A stretch of 64,000 bases of DNA from Pseudomonadota bacterium (GTDB lineage Bacteria; Pseudomonadota; Alphaproteobacteria; Rhizobiales; Devosiaceae), in assembly GCA_023388175.1 (NCBI GenBank), contig JAEWGT010000002.1, positions 138,227 through 202,226 of the forward strand, in the 5' to 3' direction. The position numbers and the translations under genes were made by a program. Below, one piece after another: positions 50,233 to 59,124 of the stretch. Position 1 is the first letter of the stretch, and each line of letters starts with the position of its first letter. The notes beneath the pieces were generated by a model. That model saw only the letters and a program-made list of their open reading frames with translations, was not told where the DNA came from and made no database searches.

Positions 50233-51867
50233 TTGCTTGGTGGGACAACCAAGTGGGACATTTCCTTGTTCATTCCGACCTATTTGCAGCAGTCCCGGCA
50301 CGGCATTTTCTACTTCCGCTGGACACTGCCGAAGGGGCCTCAAACCGGCCAGCATAGTTTCTGCATCAAGATTTCACTCCGCACCCGTGAACCTCAGCGA
50401 GCATTGCGACTTGCTGCACCTCTGCGCTATTTGGCTCAGGGGCTAATAGACAGAGGCGCGCACCGGCATATGAAGCACAAGGAACTGCGCGAACTGGTGC
50501 AAGGGCATTTTGCTCAGCTGGTTGCCAATGCCAAAGCACGGATAGACAAGGAAGGTCCATTGCCCGAGGCGATGCGGGGACAGCTCCTAGATAGTATCAA
50601 ATCGGCTAGCGCCGAGCTCGCCAGTGACTTCCCCCTGCCCGACGCCGCAGAAATCCCCGCAAACGCCTTCCTAGACCAACAAGGCATCCAGGAGGGCAGA
50701 GACAGCATTGACCTTGAAAAGCTCGCCAGGCTCCTCCTGAGCGGCCGCAAGGCGTATTTTGAGGAAGCTCTTCGCTATAGCAGCGCGGCAGAGACCTTTG
50801 AGTTTTCGCCGCCAGCGCAGAAGCTGAGGGGACAGAGCAGAACGGAGGAACCTTCTCTTCGCCTTGAGCAGTTGGTTGCCGAGTACTGGAAGATTGCCAA
50901 GCTGGAGAACCGATGGACGTCAAAGACCGAAGGGGAAAAGCTTGAGCATATTGAACTGCTCTATGAGCGCCTGGGCAGAGAGGTTGAGGCGCGAGACTTT
51001 GGACGCAAGCAGGCGCACATCATGCGCGACATGCTGCTGGCCTACCCACCTAATCGCAACATCAGTCCGCTAACGCGGGGCAAACCGCTTCTGGAAGTTT
51101 TGGCCATACCTGACCTGGCCAAGCTGCATCCGCGCACCATCAACAAATACCTGCAAACCTACAGCGGTCTGTTTAGCTGGGCAGTGCGGAACGGGCACTG
51201 TGAGGCGAATCCCTTTGAGGGGCTGTCAGTTCGCACGAACAAAGCCAACCTAGTAGCACCACGAGTTTCGTTTGATGATGACCAGTTGCAGATCATCTTG
51301 CGGGCGCTTCTAGGCAAGGTTGCGCAGAAGGAAGAGCATCATAAATGGGGCAGCCTTATTGCCGTCCACTCAGGCGCGAGGCTCAATGAGATTGCTCAAC
51401 TGCATCTAGAGGACATACGGCAGGCCGACGGTATCTGGTGTTTCGACATCAATCAGAAAGAGGGGACCCAAAAGCGGCTAAAAAACCCAGCGTCAAAACG
51501 AGTGGTCCCAATCCATCCCCAACTGCTCAAACATGGCTTCATGGATTACTACGAGCGTATGAAGGCCAGATCCGGCAATGATAGATTGTTCCCGCAGCTT
51601 TCCTACAGCAAGTCGGATGGCTACGGCCGCAATCTGGGCCGCTGGGTCAATGAAAGTCTCCTGCCCGACCTTGGCCTGAAGACCGACCAACTGACCTTTC
51701 ACAGCTTCCGCCATACGATGGTGCGAAAGCTGATTGCTGCTGATGTGTCCCAAGCTCACATCATGGCTATTGTCGGTCACGAGCCAGGCACGACAACCCT
51801 GAGCACATACAACCGCAACGGTTTCCCGCCCAACTTGCTCATCGCAGCACTGAACAAAGCCATCTGA
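50233..51867 (+). CDS. Tyrosine recombinase (island integrase)
   Basis: A 544-residue phage-type integrase. Near the N-terminus is YLQQSRHGIFYFRWTLP, the DUF6538-like DNA-binding start; then a core-binding domain (about 215-345) and the catalytic domain with Arg in HSGARLNEIAQLHLEDI, HSFRHTM (His-x-x-Arg), GHEPGTTTLSTY with the nucleophile Tyr near the end. It sits beside a tRNA-Ala attachment site. No ATG fits; TTG at 50233 or 50266 is possible, an in-frame TAG lying at 50221. Two GTGGGACA boxes overlap this start. Confidence 0.92.
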   Translation: MLGGTTKWDISLFIPTYLQQSRHGIFYFRWTLPKGPQTGQHSFCIKISLRTREPQRALRLAAPLRYLAQGLIDRGAHRHMKHKELRELVQGHFAQLVANAKARIDKEGPLPEAMRGQLLDSIKSASAELASDFPLPDAAEIPANAFLDQQGIQEGRDSIDLEKLARLLLSGRKAYFEEALRYSSAAETFEFSPPAQKLRGQSRTEEPSLRLEQLVAEYWKIAKLENRWTSKTEGEKLEHIELLYERLGREVEARDFGRKQAHIMRDMLLAYPPNRNISPLTRGKPLLEVLAIPDLAKLHPRTINKYLQTYSGLFSWAVRNGHCEANPFEGLSVRTNKANLVAPRVSFDDDQLQIILRALLGKVAQKEEHHKWGSLIAVHSGARLNEIAQLHLEDIRQADGIWCFDINQKEGTQKRLKNPASKRVVPIHPQLLKHGFMDYYERMKARSGNDRLFPQLSYSKSDGYGRNLGRWVNESLLPDLGLKTDQLTFHSFRHTMVRKLIAADVSQAHIMAIVGHEPGTTTLSTYNRNGFPPNLLIAALNKAI

Positions 51868-51870
51868 TGG

Positions 51871-52122
51871 TCATTCGTCGGGTATTTCCCTAAGTTGCTG
51901 GACAAGGGCATCGACGTCGAGGCCGATGATTTCAGCCAAGCGCATCAGCTCGACCAAGTCTATGCGGCGACCGCCTCTTTCGACTGTGACCATGATTGGT
52001 TGGCTCCAGCCACCGCCCATTGCCTTGGCCACCTCCACTTGGGTCAAGCCGCTATCACGGCGTCCATCAGCAATCGCTTTGACAATAGCCTTGTGCCGTT
52101 TTGTGTGCAGGGAGTTGGGCAT
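51871..52122 (-). CDS. XRE family helix-turn-helix regulator
   Basis: An 83-residue protein that is a single HTH_3 domain: DSGLTQVEVAKAMGGGWSQPIMVTVERGGRRIDLVELMRLAEIIGLDVDALV. It is convergent with the integrase gene, their stops being three bases apart. It may control island genes or excision. The start at 52122 is the only good in-frame ATG. Confidence 0.85.
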   Translation of the reverse strand: MPNSLHTKRHKAIVKAIADGRRDSGLTQVEVAKAMGGGWSQPIMVTVERGGRRIDLVELMRLAEIIGLDVDALVQQLREIPDE

Positions 52123-52248
52123 GCGCTGTTGACACTCGGTTCAACAGTCGCCTAAGGCCTCAGTAAGCAATATCAGAAAATCTGATAATTTCTAATTCAA
52201 GCCATAAGAAGCCTAGCCAATTAGAGCTTGAACGATCAGGGGCAGAGA

Positions 52249-52878
52249 ATGGAAGTGCTGTTTGTACTGGCCTTAATAGGGGGCGGCGCTTATTGGTTTT
52301 TGCGAGGCAATGTGCGGCGTGGCGCAGAGATCATGCGAGCACATATCTTCCTGGGAAGCCTGAGACACGGAAAGTCCGTTGCTGAGGCAAACGGCTACGC
52401 CTCAGCCGATATGAGCAATTTGCCGCCAGAGTTTGTTCACAACGCCACACTACGAGCAAACCACGAATATGGGGGCCAAAAACTGGTGATGGTTGGCGGT
52501 GCCTACAGGCTGGGCATGCATCCCAATCTGCCGATATGGGAACAGTCATCCATCAATGTTGCATTTCAGTCATGGCTAGACGCTGCACCTGAGCAGCGGT
52601 CGCCAAGTATGACCAATACCTTTGACACCGAGCCTTTGGGTGAAAATTTTCCCGCAGATTACAGTTCGTACTATGAGATTTACATGCTGGAGCTAAAGCG
52701 CCTATCGGGCTTAGCCCCCAACCAGCACCACCATGCCGAATTGATGGAAGAGCTTGGGGAAGCTACTGGCGACAACCTAACGCGACAGAATTTTGAGAAC
52801 GGTGTCGACCCGAAGGAATATGCCGCAGCTGTCCATGCAGTAATGCAGCGAATGCCACCCGGCACGACTGCATTATAA
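52249..52878 (+). CDS. Membrane-anchored protein of unknown function (island)
   Basis: A 209-residue protein with an N-terminal helix (MEVLFVLALIGGGAYWFL) and a mostly helical soluble part with a GASAD-like variable region, an Asp/Glu-rich C-terminal half and the cluster NQHHHAEL. I do not recognise a family. AGGGG 6-10 bases upstream selects the ATG at 52249. It is followed by the very AT-rich tract. Confidence 0.65.
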   Translation: MEVLFVLALIGGGAYWFLRGNVRRGAEIMRAHIFLGSLRHGKSVAEANGYASADMSNLPPEFVHNATLRANHEYGGQKLVMVGGAYRLGMHPNLPIWEQSSINVAFQSWLDAAPEQRSPSMTNTFDTEPLGENFPADYSSYYEIYMLELKRLSGLAPNQHHHAELMEELGEATGDNLTRQNFENGVDPKEYAAAVHAVMQRMPPGTTAL

Positions 52879-53505
52879 ATATGTACAGCAACATATATAA
52901 CATTTCTAATATACGGCTGTAAACTACTGATATAAAACCAAACCGCAACCATATCACCATATATATAATATATGATATACAGATATATGCTTTATTTGTA
53001 TTTATATGTATTCATTCTGTAGTTAATACAATAATATATATGGTATGTATCTATTATATGTATTATTTATACTCGTTTGTATATTATATTTTGGTTTCTA
53101 TTATATATAGTAATTATATGATACATGTTTCATGTTGTCATTATATACGTATATATTTATTCCATTCTGTCGATACTGATACAGCGGGCCTTTATTCCAT
53201 ATATGAGGACCTCCCTGGATCAGCCTACCTCCGGTCCGCTTTTGGCGTGCGACCTTACTCCTTCTGGATTTTCGGTATGATCCCTAACTACCGAGCGAGC
53301 CTGAGGAAGCAGGCAAAATACCAATCCGTTAGGTGGTGGTCGGCTATCGGCTTGGATCACCCCTGACAAGCGAGAAGGCTTCTGCGGTGATGGGGTAGGA
53401 TATGGTGATAAAATCCCGTCCTGAGCCATCCCAGGCGATTTAAAGGGACAATGAGAGCCTGCACTGCCCTCCTTCGGCCTAGAACGCTAGGCAGCAGTTG
53501 CTTGG
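52879..53505. other. Extremely AT-rich gene-free tract inside the island
   Basis: Windows 52981-53040, 53041-53100 and 53101-53160 contain only 10, 12 and 10 G/C bases of 60. The tract is made of irregular TATATA-type steps rather than a clean tandem repeat. From about 53180 to 53505 composition returns to near 50 percent GC, with no convincing gene. It could be a binding region for a xenogeneic silencer (MucR/Ros-like), a replication or nicking region, or decayed sequence. No gene assigned. Confidence 0.6.
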
Positions 53506-54066
53506 CTACCCATTATCAGAAAAATCGCGCAAGGCCCTGTATACCGACGCCCGGCCAATGCCCAGTTGCTTAGCTATCGCGCTTGCGCCGAGCCCTTCCG
53601 CTTTAAGAGCAGTGACCTTCCTCGCATCGATAGAAACAGGACGCCCTTTGTAGACCCCGGCCTCTTTGGCCCTCGATATACCTTCCATCTGCCGTTCACG
53701 GCGAATAGCCGTTTCAAACTCTGCGAACACGCCCAACATTTGTAGAAATGCCCTGCCTGCCGCTGAGCTTGTGTCAATCGGTTGCTCGGTTGCTTTGAGT
53801 GCCACACCTTTCGTTTCCAGTAAGCGAACTATCCCGGCAAGGTCCGCTATCGAGCGGGCAAGCCGGTCTATTCGCGTAACCACAATGGTGTCACCAGCAT
53901 GAGCGAAGTCGATCAAAGTTTGCAGTTCTGTCCTGCCATCAATCGTCTTGCCTGATTTCTTCTCCGAGCGGACAACCGTGCATCCGGCCGCCTTCAATGC
54001 TTCCACCTGAACATCTAAGCTCTGGTCAGTGGTCGATACTCGCGCATACCCGTAGAGGTGCCCCAT
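53506..54066 (-). CDS. Serine recombinase (resolvase/invertase)
   Basis: A 186-residue small serine recombinase. Catalytic serine is in YARVSTTDQSLDVQ; the conserved DRLARSIADL and the E helix (FAEFETAIRRERQMEGISRAKEAG) follow; a C-terminal helix-turn-helix is GASAIAKQLGIGRASVYRAL. This is the Tn3 resolvase/Pin invertase size class. The start MGHLYGYARV at 54066 is the family start. A res-like palindrome lies upstream. Confidence 0.92.
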   Translation of the reverse strand: MGHLYGYARVSTTDQSLDVQVEALKAAGCTVVRSEKKSGKTIDGRTELQTLIDFAHAGDTIVVTRIDRLARSIADLAGIVRLLETKGVALKATEQPIDTSSAAGRAFLQMLGVFAEFETAIRRERQMEGISRAKEAGVYKGRPVSIDARKVTALKAEGLGASAIAKQLGIGRASVYRALRDFSDNG

Positions 54067-54113
54067 GGCATTTCCCGCCTGTCTCATTTAGTTCTAAACC
54101 CGAAACAGATAAT

Positions 54114-54174
54114 GTATCAAAATAATAAGGTCAACCCTTTTGATACACTCAGAGTGTCTCGCTAGTTTGTATCA
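54114..54174. promoter_or_regulatory. res-like recombination site upstream of the resolvase
   Basis: GTATCAAAA (54114-54122) and TTTTGATAC (54138-54146) form a perfect 9-bp inverted repeat with a 15-base centre, and a third GTATCA occurs at 54169-54174. Paired half-sites beside a resolvase gene are typical of res/promoter regions. The remaining bases up to 54408 hold no other recognised feature. Confidence 0.6.
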
Positions 54175-54408
54175 TTCAGGTATACCTATAAAAGGCAAGG
54201 GCTCTGCAGTAGCTCGCAGCGAATTTGCGCAGGCAGGGCCATTGGTCATGAAAATTAGAAAAAACCCTTCGTTTGGTCCGAGCAGATGTTAACGACCGGC
54301 GCTAATTTTTAACTCTCACGCTCTGACACTCAGGAAACACGCTCACCAGCATTAATCATTAAGATTGCATCGTTAGTATGCACCCATCCTAAGCCGTCAG
54401 GAGGGGCT

Positions 54409-54588
54409 ATGAGAAAAGGTGCAGTCGTCAAATTGCTAACTGCCCTAGTAGTTATGTGCGCTTTGATTGCGCTGGTTTGCGCTTGGGCACCTAGCAACGA
54501 AGCGAGTAGAGCCCTGTTCAGTACGAGCCTTACGCTGTTTGGCAGCGGCGTCACCACTCTCTTTGTTGTGCTTACGGCTCGGTGGTAG
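54409..54588 (+). CDS. 59-residue two-helix membrane peptide (island)
   Basis: This small frame encodes MRKGAVVKLLTALVVMCALI and onwards: a basic start, a first helix to about residue 26, a polar turn (APSNEASR), then a second helix (LTLFGSGVTTLFVVLTA). AGGAGGGG immediately upstream of the ATG is one of the strongest ribosome sites in the window. No known family; it could be a toxin-like or regulatory membrane peptide, or belong to the island's system. Function unknown. Confidence 0.55.
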   Translation: MRKGAVVKLLTALVVMCALIALVCAWAPSNEASRALFSTSLTLFGSGVTTLFVVLTARW

Positions 54589-54983
54589 GCGACCTAAGTA
54601 GCCATTTAGCGGCACCTGCCGGGTGCCCCCTCCCACCATTCTGGACTCGTGGCCAGGCCCACCCCGATTGATCGACCCAATCTACATTCTTGGCCTGTAG
54701 GCCGCTCGGGCTGGGGTACGGGGGGAACTTATTCTCAACAGAATGTAAGATACCCGAACGAAAAAATTCGCCGTTTTTTCTCGCGCCTATGATCAACCCT
54801 CCCAGGAAATTCCTTGAATAAATGAAGTACGATTCTGCCACAGTGCACATCATGGAATCCGCTAAATTGGCGAATTTGTGCGTCACTTTCTGCATCACAA
54901 ATTCTCTAATTTACCGAAGATGTTGACTCTTGCTAAATTTCCTGGCGCAAATGCGAGCAATCGCGAATTCCAGGAGCAAGTAA
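54589..54983. other. Intergenic region upstream of the GHKL ATPase operon
   Basis: No gene is supported. It contains GAATTTGTG (54872-54880) and CACAAATTC (54896-54904), a perfect 9-bp inverted repeat with 15-base spacing, about 80 bases before the 87-residue gene; a TTGACT box follows at 54923. This is a plausible operator/promoter region for the operon. Confidence 0.5.
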
Positions 54984-55247
54984 GTGCCAGACGAGAGAAA
55001 GTTGCGGGTCATTCATGACCAGAACAGCGGGGAGAGGCGGGAGAAGTTCGTTCGCCTCGCCGAAAAACGAACCGCAAACGCTATCAAGGCCATTCGCGTA
55101 ATCGGCAAACTAGGCAACAGGTCGCACTACGAGTACGATGACAAAGACATTAAAAAGATAATCGCTGCACTAAACAAAGAGCTTGATGCACTTCGCGTCA
55201 GGATGACTACGCCGGGTTCTCAAGAGAACATTGACTTCAAGCTTTAG
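54984..55247 (+). CDS. Small protein of the GHKL ATPase operon
   Basis: An 87-residue protein of unknown function, highly charged and helical. Its central part AEKRTANAIKAIRVIGKLGNRSHYEYDDKDIKKIIAALNKELDALRVRM resembles a family of small proteins with an I-R-x-I-G-x-L-x-N-R-S-x-Y-x-Y core that I associate with mobile and defence loci (from memory, not verified). GTG start at 54984 with AGGAGC upstream. The ATPase ATG follows its stop by 12 bases, so they are one operon. Confidence 0.7.
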   Translation: MPDERKLRVIHDQNSGERREKFVRLAEKRTANAIKAIRVIGKLGNRSHYEYDDKDIKKIIAALNKELDALRVRMTTPGSQENIDFKL

Positions 55248-55259
55248 GGGGTAGACCGC

Positions 55260-57764
55260 ATGTCTAATGACGAAGTGATGGCCTTATGCCGGACGCTAAT
55301 GACCAGCGATACCGAGTCTGATGTTGTTGGTGCACTGAAGTCGGCAGGACTGTGGGACGATGACCGAAATTGGCGTTGGCTAGGTGACGAGGAGTTCAAC
55401 TACTCCTCCGTCGGCAATCAGCAGAGCCGCGCCGAACAGGCGATTGTAGAGAAGCTTGTCAATTCGGTTGATGCCAAACTAATCGCCGCTGCAAGGCTCG
55501 CGGGCGACTTACCTTCTAAAGGTTCCGAGCCTCAGGGACCGAACACACCAGGTAGCATAACAAGCGCACGAGAGCTGTATTTTGGCGAGGCGCTGAAAGA
55601 CATGGAACGACTGTCGCGCAGTATAACGGTCTCTGCAACGGGGTGGCGACCCCGGGAAGGCAGTGGTCGTCCTTGTTTTACAATCGTAGATGACGGCGAG
55701 GGCCAGACTCCTAGCAGGATGCCTGCAACGATTCTGTCGTTACATAAGGGGAACAAAGACAAGATCAAGTTTGCCCAGGGCAAGTTCAATATGGGTGGTA
55801 CAGGCGTTCTAGAATTCTGTGGCGTAGAGAGGAACCTCCAGTTTGTCCTGAGCCGCAGGCACCCCAAATTGCTCTCCCATGATGAAATCGAAACCACGGA
55901 AGCAGACTGGAGCTTTACAGTTATTCGGCGTGAAGATCCCGTCGAAGGAAAAAGCAGCCGATTCACCTACCTCGCACCGCTGGGGGCTGAGAAACAGCCT
56001 CGTGACGGAGCATTGTTGCATTTCAGCGCTCCCTCACTTCCTATCTTCCCAGACAAGAATAAGGCTTACGAGCGCACCTCGGAGTGGGGGACCCTCATCA
56101 AGCTGTACGAGTACGATGCCAGACGGTTTGGAACAAACATGATGCTGGACGATGGGCTGATGTTTCGAGCGCGGCTGATGCTGCCGCAGCCCGCTCTTCC
56201 AATCAGGTTTCACGAATGCCGTGGATATCGCGGTCACTCAGGCAGTTTCGACACCTCAATGCCCGGCCTCATCGAAACCCTGCATAGGGATTTGGAAGAT
56301 GACAAGCGCGACAATGTAGAATGGTACGATAAGTTAGCTTTCGACGTGGATGGTGAGGCATTCACGGCTTCCGTTTATTTGTTCAAGAACAAGTCAACGG
56401 CCGATAACTACAAGAAAGATGAAGGTGTAATTTTCACATACAACGGCCAATGTCACGCAACGATGACAAAGGACTTCTTTCGCAGGAAGAGGGTGAAACA
56501 AGATTACTTGTGGCACTCGTTGATTGTCTTTGTAGATTGTAGTGCCATATCAGTTCGTGCCCACGAAAAGCTTTTCATGAACAGCCGTGATCGGCTGCGA
56601 GATGGTGAGCTTCGCGCCAAGCTGGAGCAACAGCTCGAGGATCAGCTTGGAAACAACCATGAACTACGAGAACTGGCCTCTGAGCGAAGAAAGAAAGAAC
56701 TGGCAGCTCAGCCAAAGGCGTCAGAGTCAGTCGCTAAAATAATCGAAAACTTAATCAGCAAGAATCCGACCCTTGCTGCCTTGCTTGGATATGGGACTAG
56801 GATTTCTAACCCACATCGCCCTGAAGCCACTGGGTCTGCAGTAGCAGGGTTCATTGGGAAGCGCTTTCCGACCTATTTCCGATTTAAGGGCCATGAGGCT
56901 GGCTTCCAACTAAATAGAGATGCCCATCAGAATTCTTTCGTCAGAGTGTCATTTGAGACCGATGGCGCAAACGATTATTTCAAGCGTGATGATCAGCCAG
57001 GCACATTCTCCCTTTACCGCATCACCGCGTCAGGAAGAGAGCTTGCGCAAAACTTCCATCGTCCTCGTCCAGTTGGTGGTAACGCAACACTTACATTGTC
57101 CCTCCCGAATGAAGCATCAATTGGCGATCTACTGACATTTGAAGCGGAGATAACCGACCCAAGTCGCATTGACGCCTTCACCAACCGCTTCACGCTGCGA
57201 GTGCAACCGGAGCAACCCAATCGGTCCGGCACGCCCGTTGAAAGGGAGCACCAGGGCAAAGAAAAAGGTGATGGCAAAGGGCGAGATGGGCAAGGAAACC
57301 AGACTACAGGTCCCTCACAGCTCGATATCCCTCAACCAGTGTGGATTACAGAAGACCTATGGGCAGCGCAGGAGCCTGCTTTCGACAAATTCACCGCCAT
57401 CCGAATCCTGTCTCAGCCTAGCGCTGATCCGTCGGACAACAAGTTCGACTACCTTCTGAACGTGGACAATACCTACCTACAGTCTGCGCTCAAGGCGCAA
57501 CCTAAGTTGGCCACAACGCTGAAGATGCGCTTTTCTGTCGGAATGACTCTTGTTGCTCTGTCGTTGCTTCATCAGGAGCAATTTCGGCAGGCAGAAGGTC
57601 GGGATAGCGAAGATATCCCAAACGATGCGATTGACGTTCGAGAGCGGGTAGCACAAACAACTGCTGCGATGGCGCCATTTCTGCTACCGCTTGTAGAGAG
57701 CGTGGGAGACCTGGACGCGGAAGAGGACGATGCAGCGTCTGAGTCAGCAGGGGCTGCCGCCTGA
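55260..57764 (+). CDS. GHKL (Hsp90/MORC/MutL-like) ATPase, candidate defence protein
   Basis: An 834-residue protein with an N-terminal Bergerat-fold ATPase: N-box Glu64/Asn68/Asp71 in AIVEKLVNSVDAK, the G1 motif DDGEG at 144-148, and the glycine lid GKFNMGGTG at 174-182. A transducer-like region continues to about 480, then a helical part, a beta-rich Ig-like segment (about 610-690, SIGDLLTFEAEITDPSRID...TNRFTLRVQ), a Gly/Lys linker and a C-terminal helical domain. MutL/MORC-like ATPases occur in bacterial restriction-like clusters beside DNA methylases. GGGGG upstream supports the ATG. It is convergent with the methyltransferase, stops 3 bases apart. Confidence 0.85.
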   Translation: MSNDEVMALCRTLMTSDTESDVVGALKSAGLWDDDRNWRWLGDEEFNYSSVGNQQSRAEQAIVEKLVNSVDAKLIAAARLAGDLPSKGSEPQGPNTPGSITSARELYFGEALKDMERLSRSITVSATGWRPREGSGRPCFTIVDDGEGQTPSRMPATILSLHKGNKDKIKFAQGKFNMGGTGVLEFCGVERNLQFVLSRRHPKLLSHDEIETTEADWSFTVIRREDPVEGKSSRFTYLAPLGAEKQPRDGALLHFSAPSLPIFPDKNKAYERTSEWGTLIKLYEYDARRFGTNMMLDDGLMFRARLMLPQPALPIRFHECRGYRGHSGSFDTSMPGLIETLHRDLEDDKRDNVEWYDKLAFDVDGEAFTASVYLFKNKSTADNYKKDEGVIFTYNGQCHATMTKDFFRRKRVKQDYLWHSLIVFVDCSAISVRAHEKLFMNSRDRLRDGELRAKLEQQLEDQLGNNHELRELASERRKKELAAQPKASESVAKIIENLISKNPTLAALLGYGTRISNPHRPEATGSAVAGFIGKRFPTYFRFKGHEAGFQLNRDAHQNSFVRVSFETDGANDYFKRDDQPGTFSLYRITASGRELAQNFHRPRPVGGNATLTLSLPNEASIGDLLTFEAEITDPSRIDAFTNRFTLRVQPEQPNRSGTPVEREHQGKEKGDGKGRDGQGNQTTGPSQLDIPQPVWITEDLWAAQEPAFDKFTAIRILSQPSADPSDNKFDYLLNVDNTYLQSALKAQPKLATTLKMRFSVGMTLVALSLLHQEQFRQAEGRDSEDIPNDAIDVRERVAQTTAAMAPFLLPLVESVGDLDAEEDDAASESAGAAA

Positions 57765-57767
57765 CGG

Positions 57768-58976
57768 CTAGTGTGGCAGGCGATGCACTAAAACAAGTTC
57801 TTTGCTTCCTGACGTGCCGCCCTTGAGGCCCGCGTGCCATCTACGGTTGGGTACGTCGCGCCAGAGGCGTCCATCTTCTGAGTCGCGATCATACCCAGCG
57901 TCACTCTCGACAAAGCCCGCTGCCCTCATGACTTCCATGTAGCGTGGAAGCTGGTCAGCCGGATTAGCGAATGCTACCATCTGAACTATCGTCGTTTCGT
58001 GATCTGAAATCGCGGCGATCGAACTAAACACCTTAAGCAGTGTGTCATAGTAGGTGTTCAAGGATCGCTCCTTCCGGTCACCCATCGTATAGAAGCTCGC
58101 TCCACTGCCGTCCTTCTTGTTTGCAATCCAGAAGGGGGCAGGAGTTTCCTTGCGCCCATCAACTTGCCAGCGATGATATAAGACGTGGACGCCTGGATAC
58201 GGAGGAGAGGTAACCACCAGCTTTGGCGCACGCAGCCCAATCAAATTCTCGTCTGTTTCAAGCCCTACTGCAGAGCGGTGTAAGCAAGCTACTTTCGGCT
58301 GAGAGACAGTCCAACTGCGAGCATAGGTACTCAACTCATCTGCCCCTTGGATCATATGCAAAAAACCCAAGGAAAAATGTTTTTGGAATGCGTTGATATC
58401 GGGCACAGTCTTTCGGCTATCGAGCGCCCATTGAGCGGACCTTAGGACCACACAACGGGCAAATGCCTCCAGCTTTGGAGACTGTAGCGACGCCGTTGTG
58501 GTTAGTGCGCGAGAGATAGCCTCACGCAGGGGAGCAGTTGTAGAACTGTCCAGATTACGTTGATAGTAATCGTTTGTCTCAACATCCGAAGTACATGCCT
58601 CTTGTGAGGCGATTGCGCTTCCAGCACGCACAGACCAGGCGGTGAGTGCGGCAACGTCTCCGTCCGAGAGAAGTGTCGTTTTTACAGTCGAGATAAAGGC
58701 GGCAAGCGAGCTTATGTCAGTACCAACAGCGTGACGGCCCATCGCCATGGCTTCTACTAGACTGGTCCCACCACCCACAAACGGGTCTAGAATAAGGTCC
58801 CCAGGCTCACTAAAAAGCTCAATTGCCGCTCTGACGAACTTGGGCGAAAACCTCGCGGGGTATCGGTAGAAAGTATGTGTCAAACCTGACACATGCGAAG
58901 CGTCCCGCGCGGCGTTTGCAAGCTGGTTTGCAGCGTAAATACCTGGCTGGTCTAGGCGCGAGTGTGTCTCTAACAT
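57768..58976 (-). CDS. Site-specific DNA methyltransferase (N4/N6 amino type)
   Basis: A 402-residue methylase. The SAM motif LILDPFVGGGTSLVEAMAMGRHAVGTDIS is at residues 61-89, and the catalytic motif IV TSPPY at 256-260 (S/D-P-P-Y type), which modifies the exocyclic amino group of cytosine N4 or adenine N6. The order I then IV with about 170 residues between, likely the target-recognition part, resembles the alpha layout. AGGGA precedes the ATG. It has its own promoter region at 58977-59060. No restriction endonuclease gene is seen, so it may protect self DNA from the neighbouring ATPase system. Confidence 0.9.
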   Translation of the reverse strand: MLETHSRLDQPGIYAANQLANAARDASHVSGLTHTFYRYPARFSPKFVRAAIELFSEPGDLILDPFVGGGTSLVEAMAMGRHAVGTDISSLAAFISTVKTTLLSDGDVAALTAWSVRAGSAIASQEACTSDVETNDYYQRNLDSSTTAPLREAISRALTTTASLQSPKLEAFARCVVLRSAQWALDSRKTVPDINAFQKHFSLGFLHMIQGADELSTYARSWTVSQPKVACLHRSAVGLETDENLIGLRAPKLVVTSPPYPGVHVLYHRWQVDGRKETPAPFWIANKKDGSGASFYTMGDRKERSLNTYYDTLLKVFSSIAAISDHETTIVQMVAFANPADQLPRYMEVMRAAGFVESDAGYDRDSEDGRLWRDVPNRRWHAGLKGGTSGSKELVLVHRLPH

Positions 58977-59124
58977 AAACTGTCCCTACCGCTATCAGGA
59001 CGGTTATATATTTGTTATCCTTCACAAATTCCTAACATAGCCATGGACTTGTACAGCTAAGGCAATGTGGCGCGATAAACATCTGTTGCAATCTGCTGGT
59101 CTGTTCAGCAAGGTGAGCACAGTA

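Noticed and set aside
53040..53366. 108-residue frame in the AT-rich tract
   Set aside because: Its Tyr/Ile/Met-heavy composition simply reflects TATA-rich DNA; no ribosome site or family.
53220..53429. 69-residue minus-strand frame between AT-rich tract and resolvase
   Set aside because: Pro/Ser-rich with no ribosome site or family features.
54572..54898. Minus-strand 108-residue frame before the ATPase operon
   Set aside because: No ribosome site or motif, and it overlaps the end of the better-supported small membrane gene and the likely operator.
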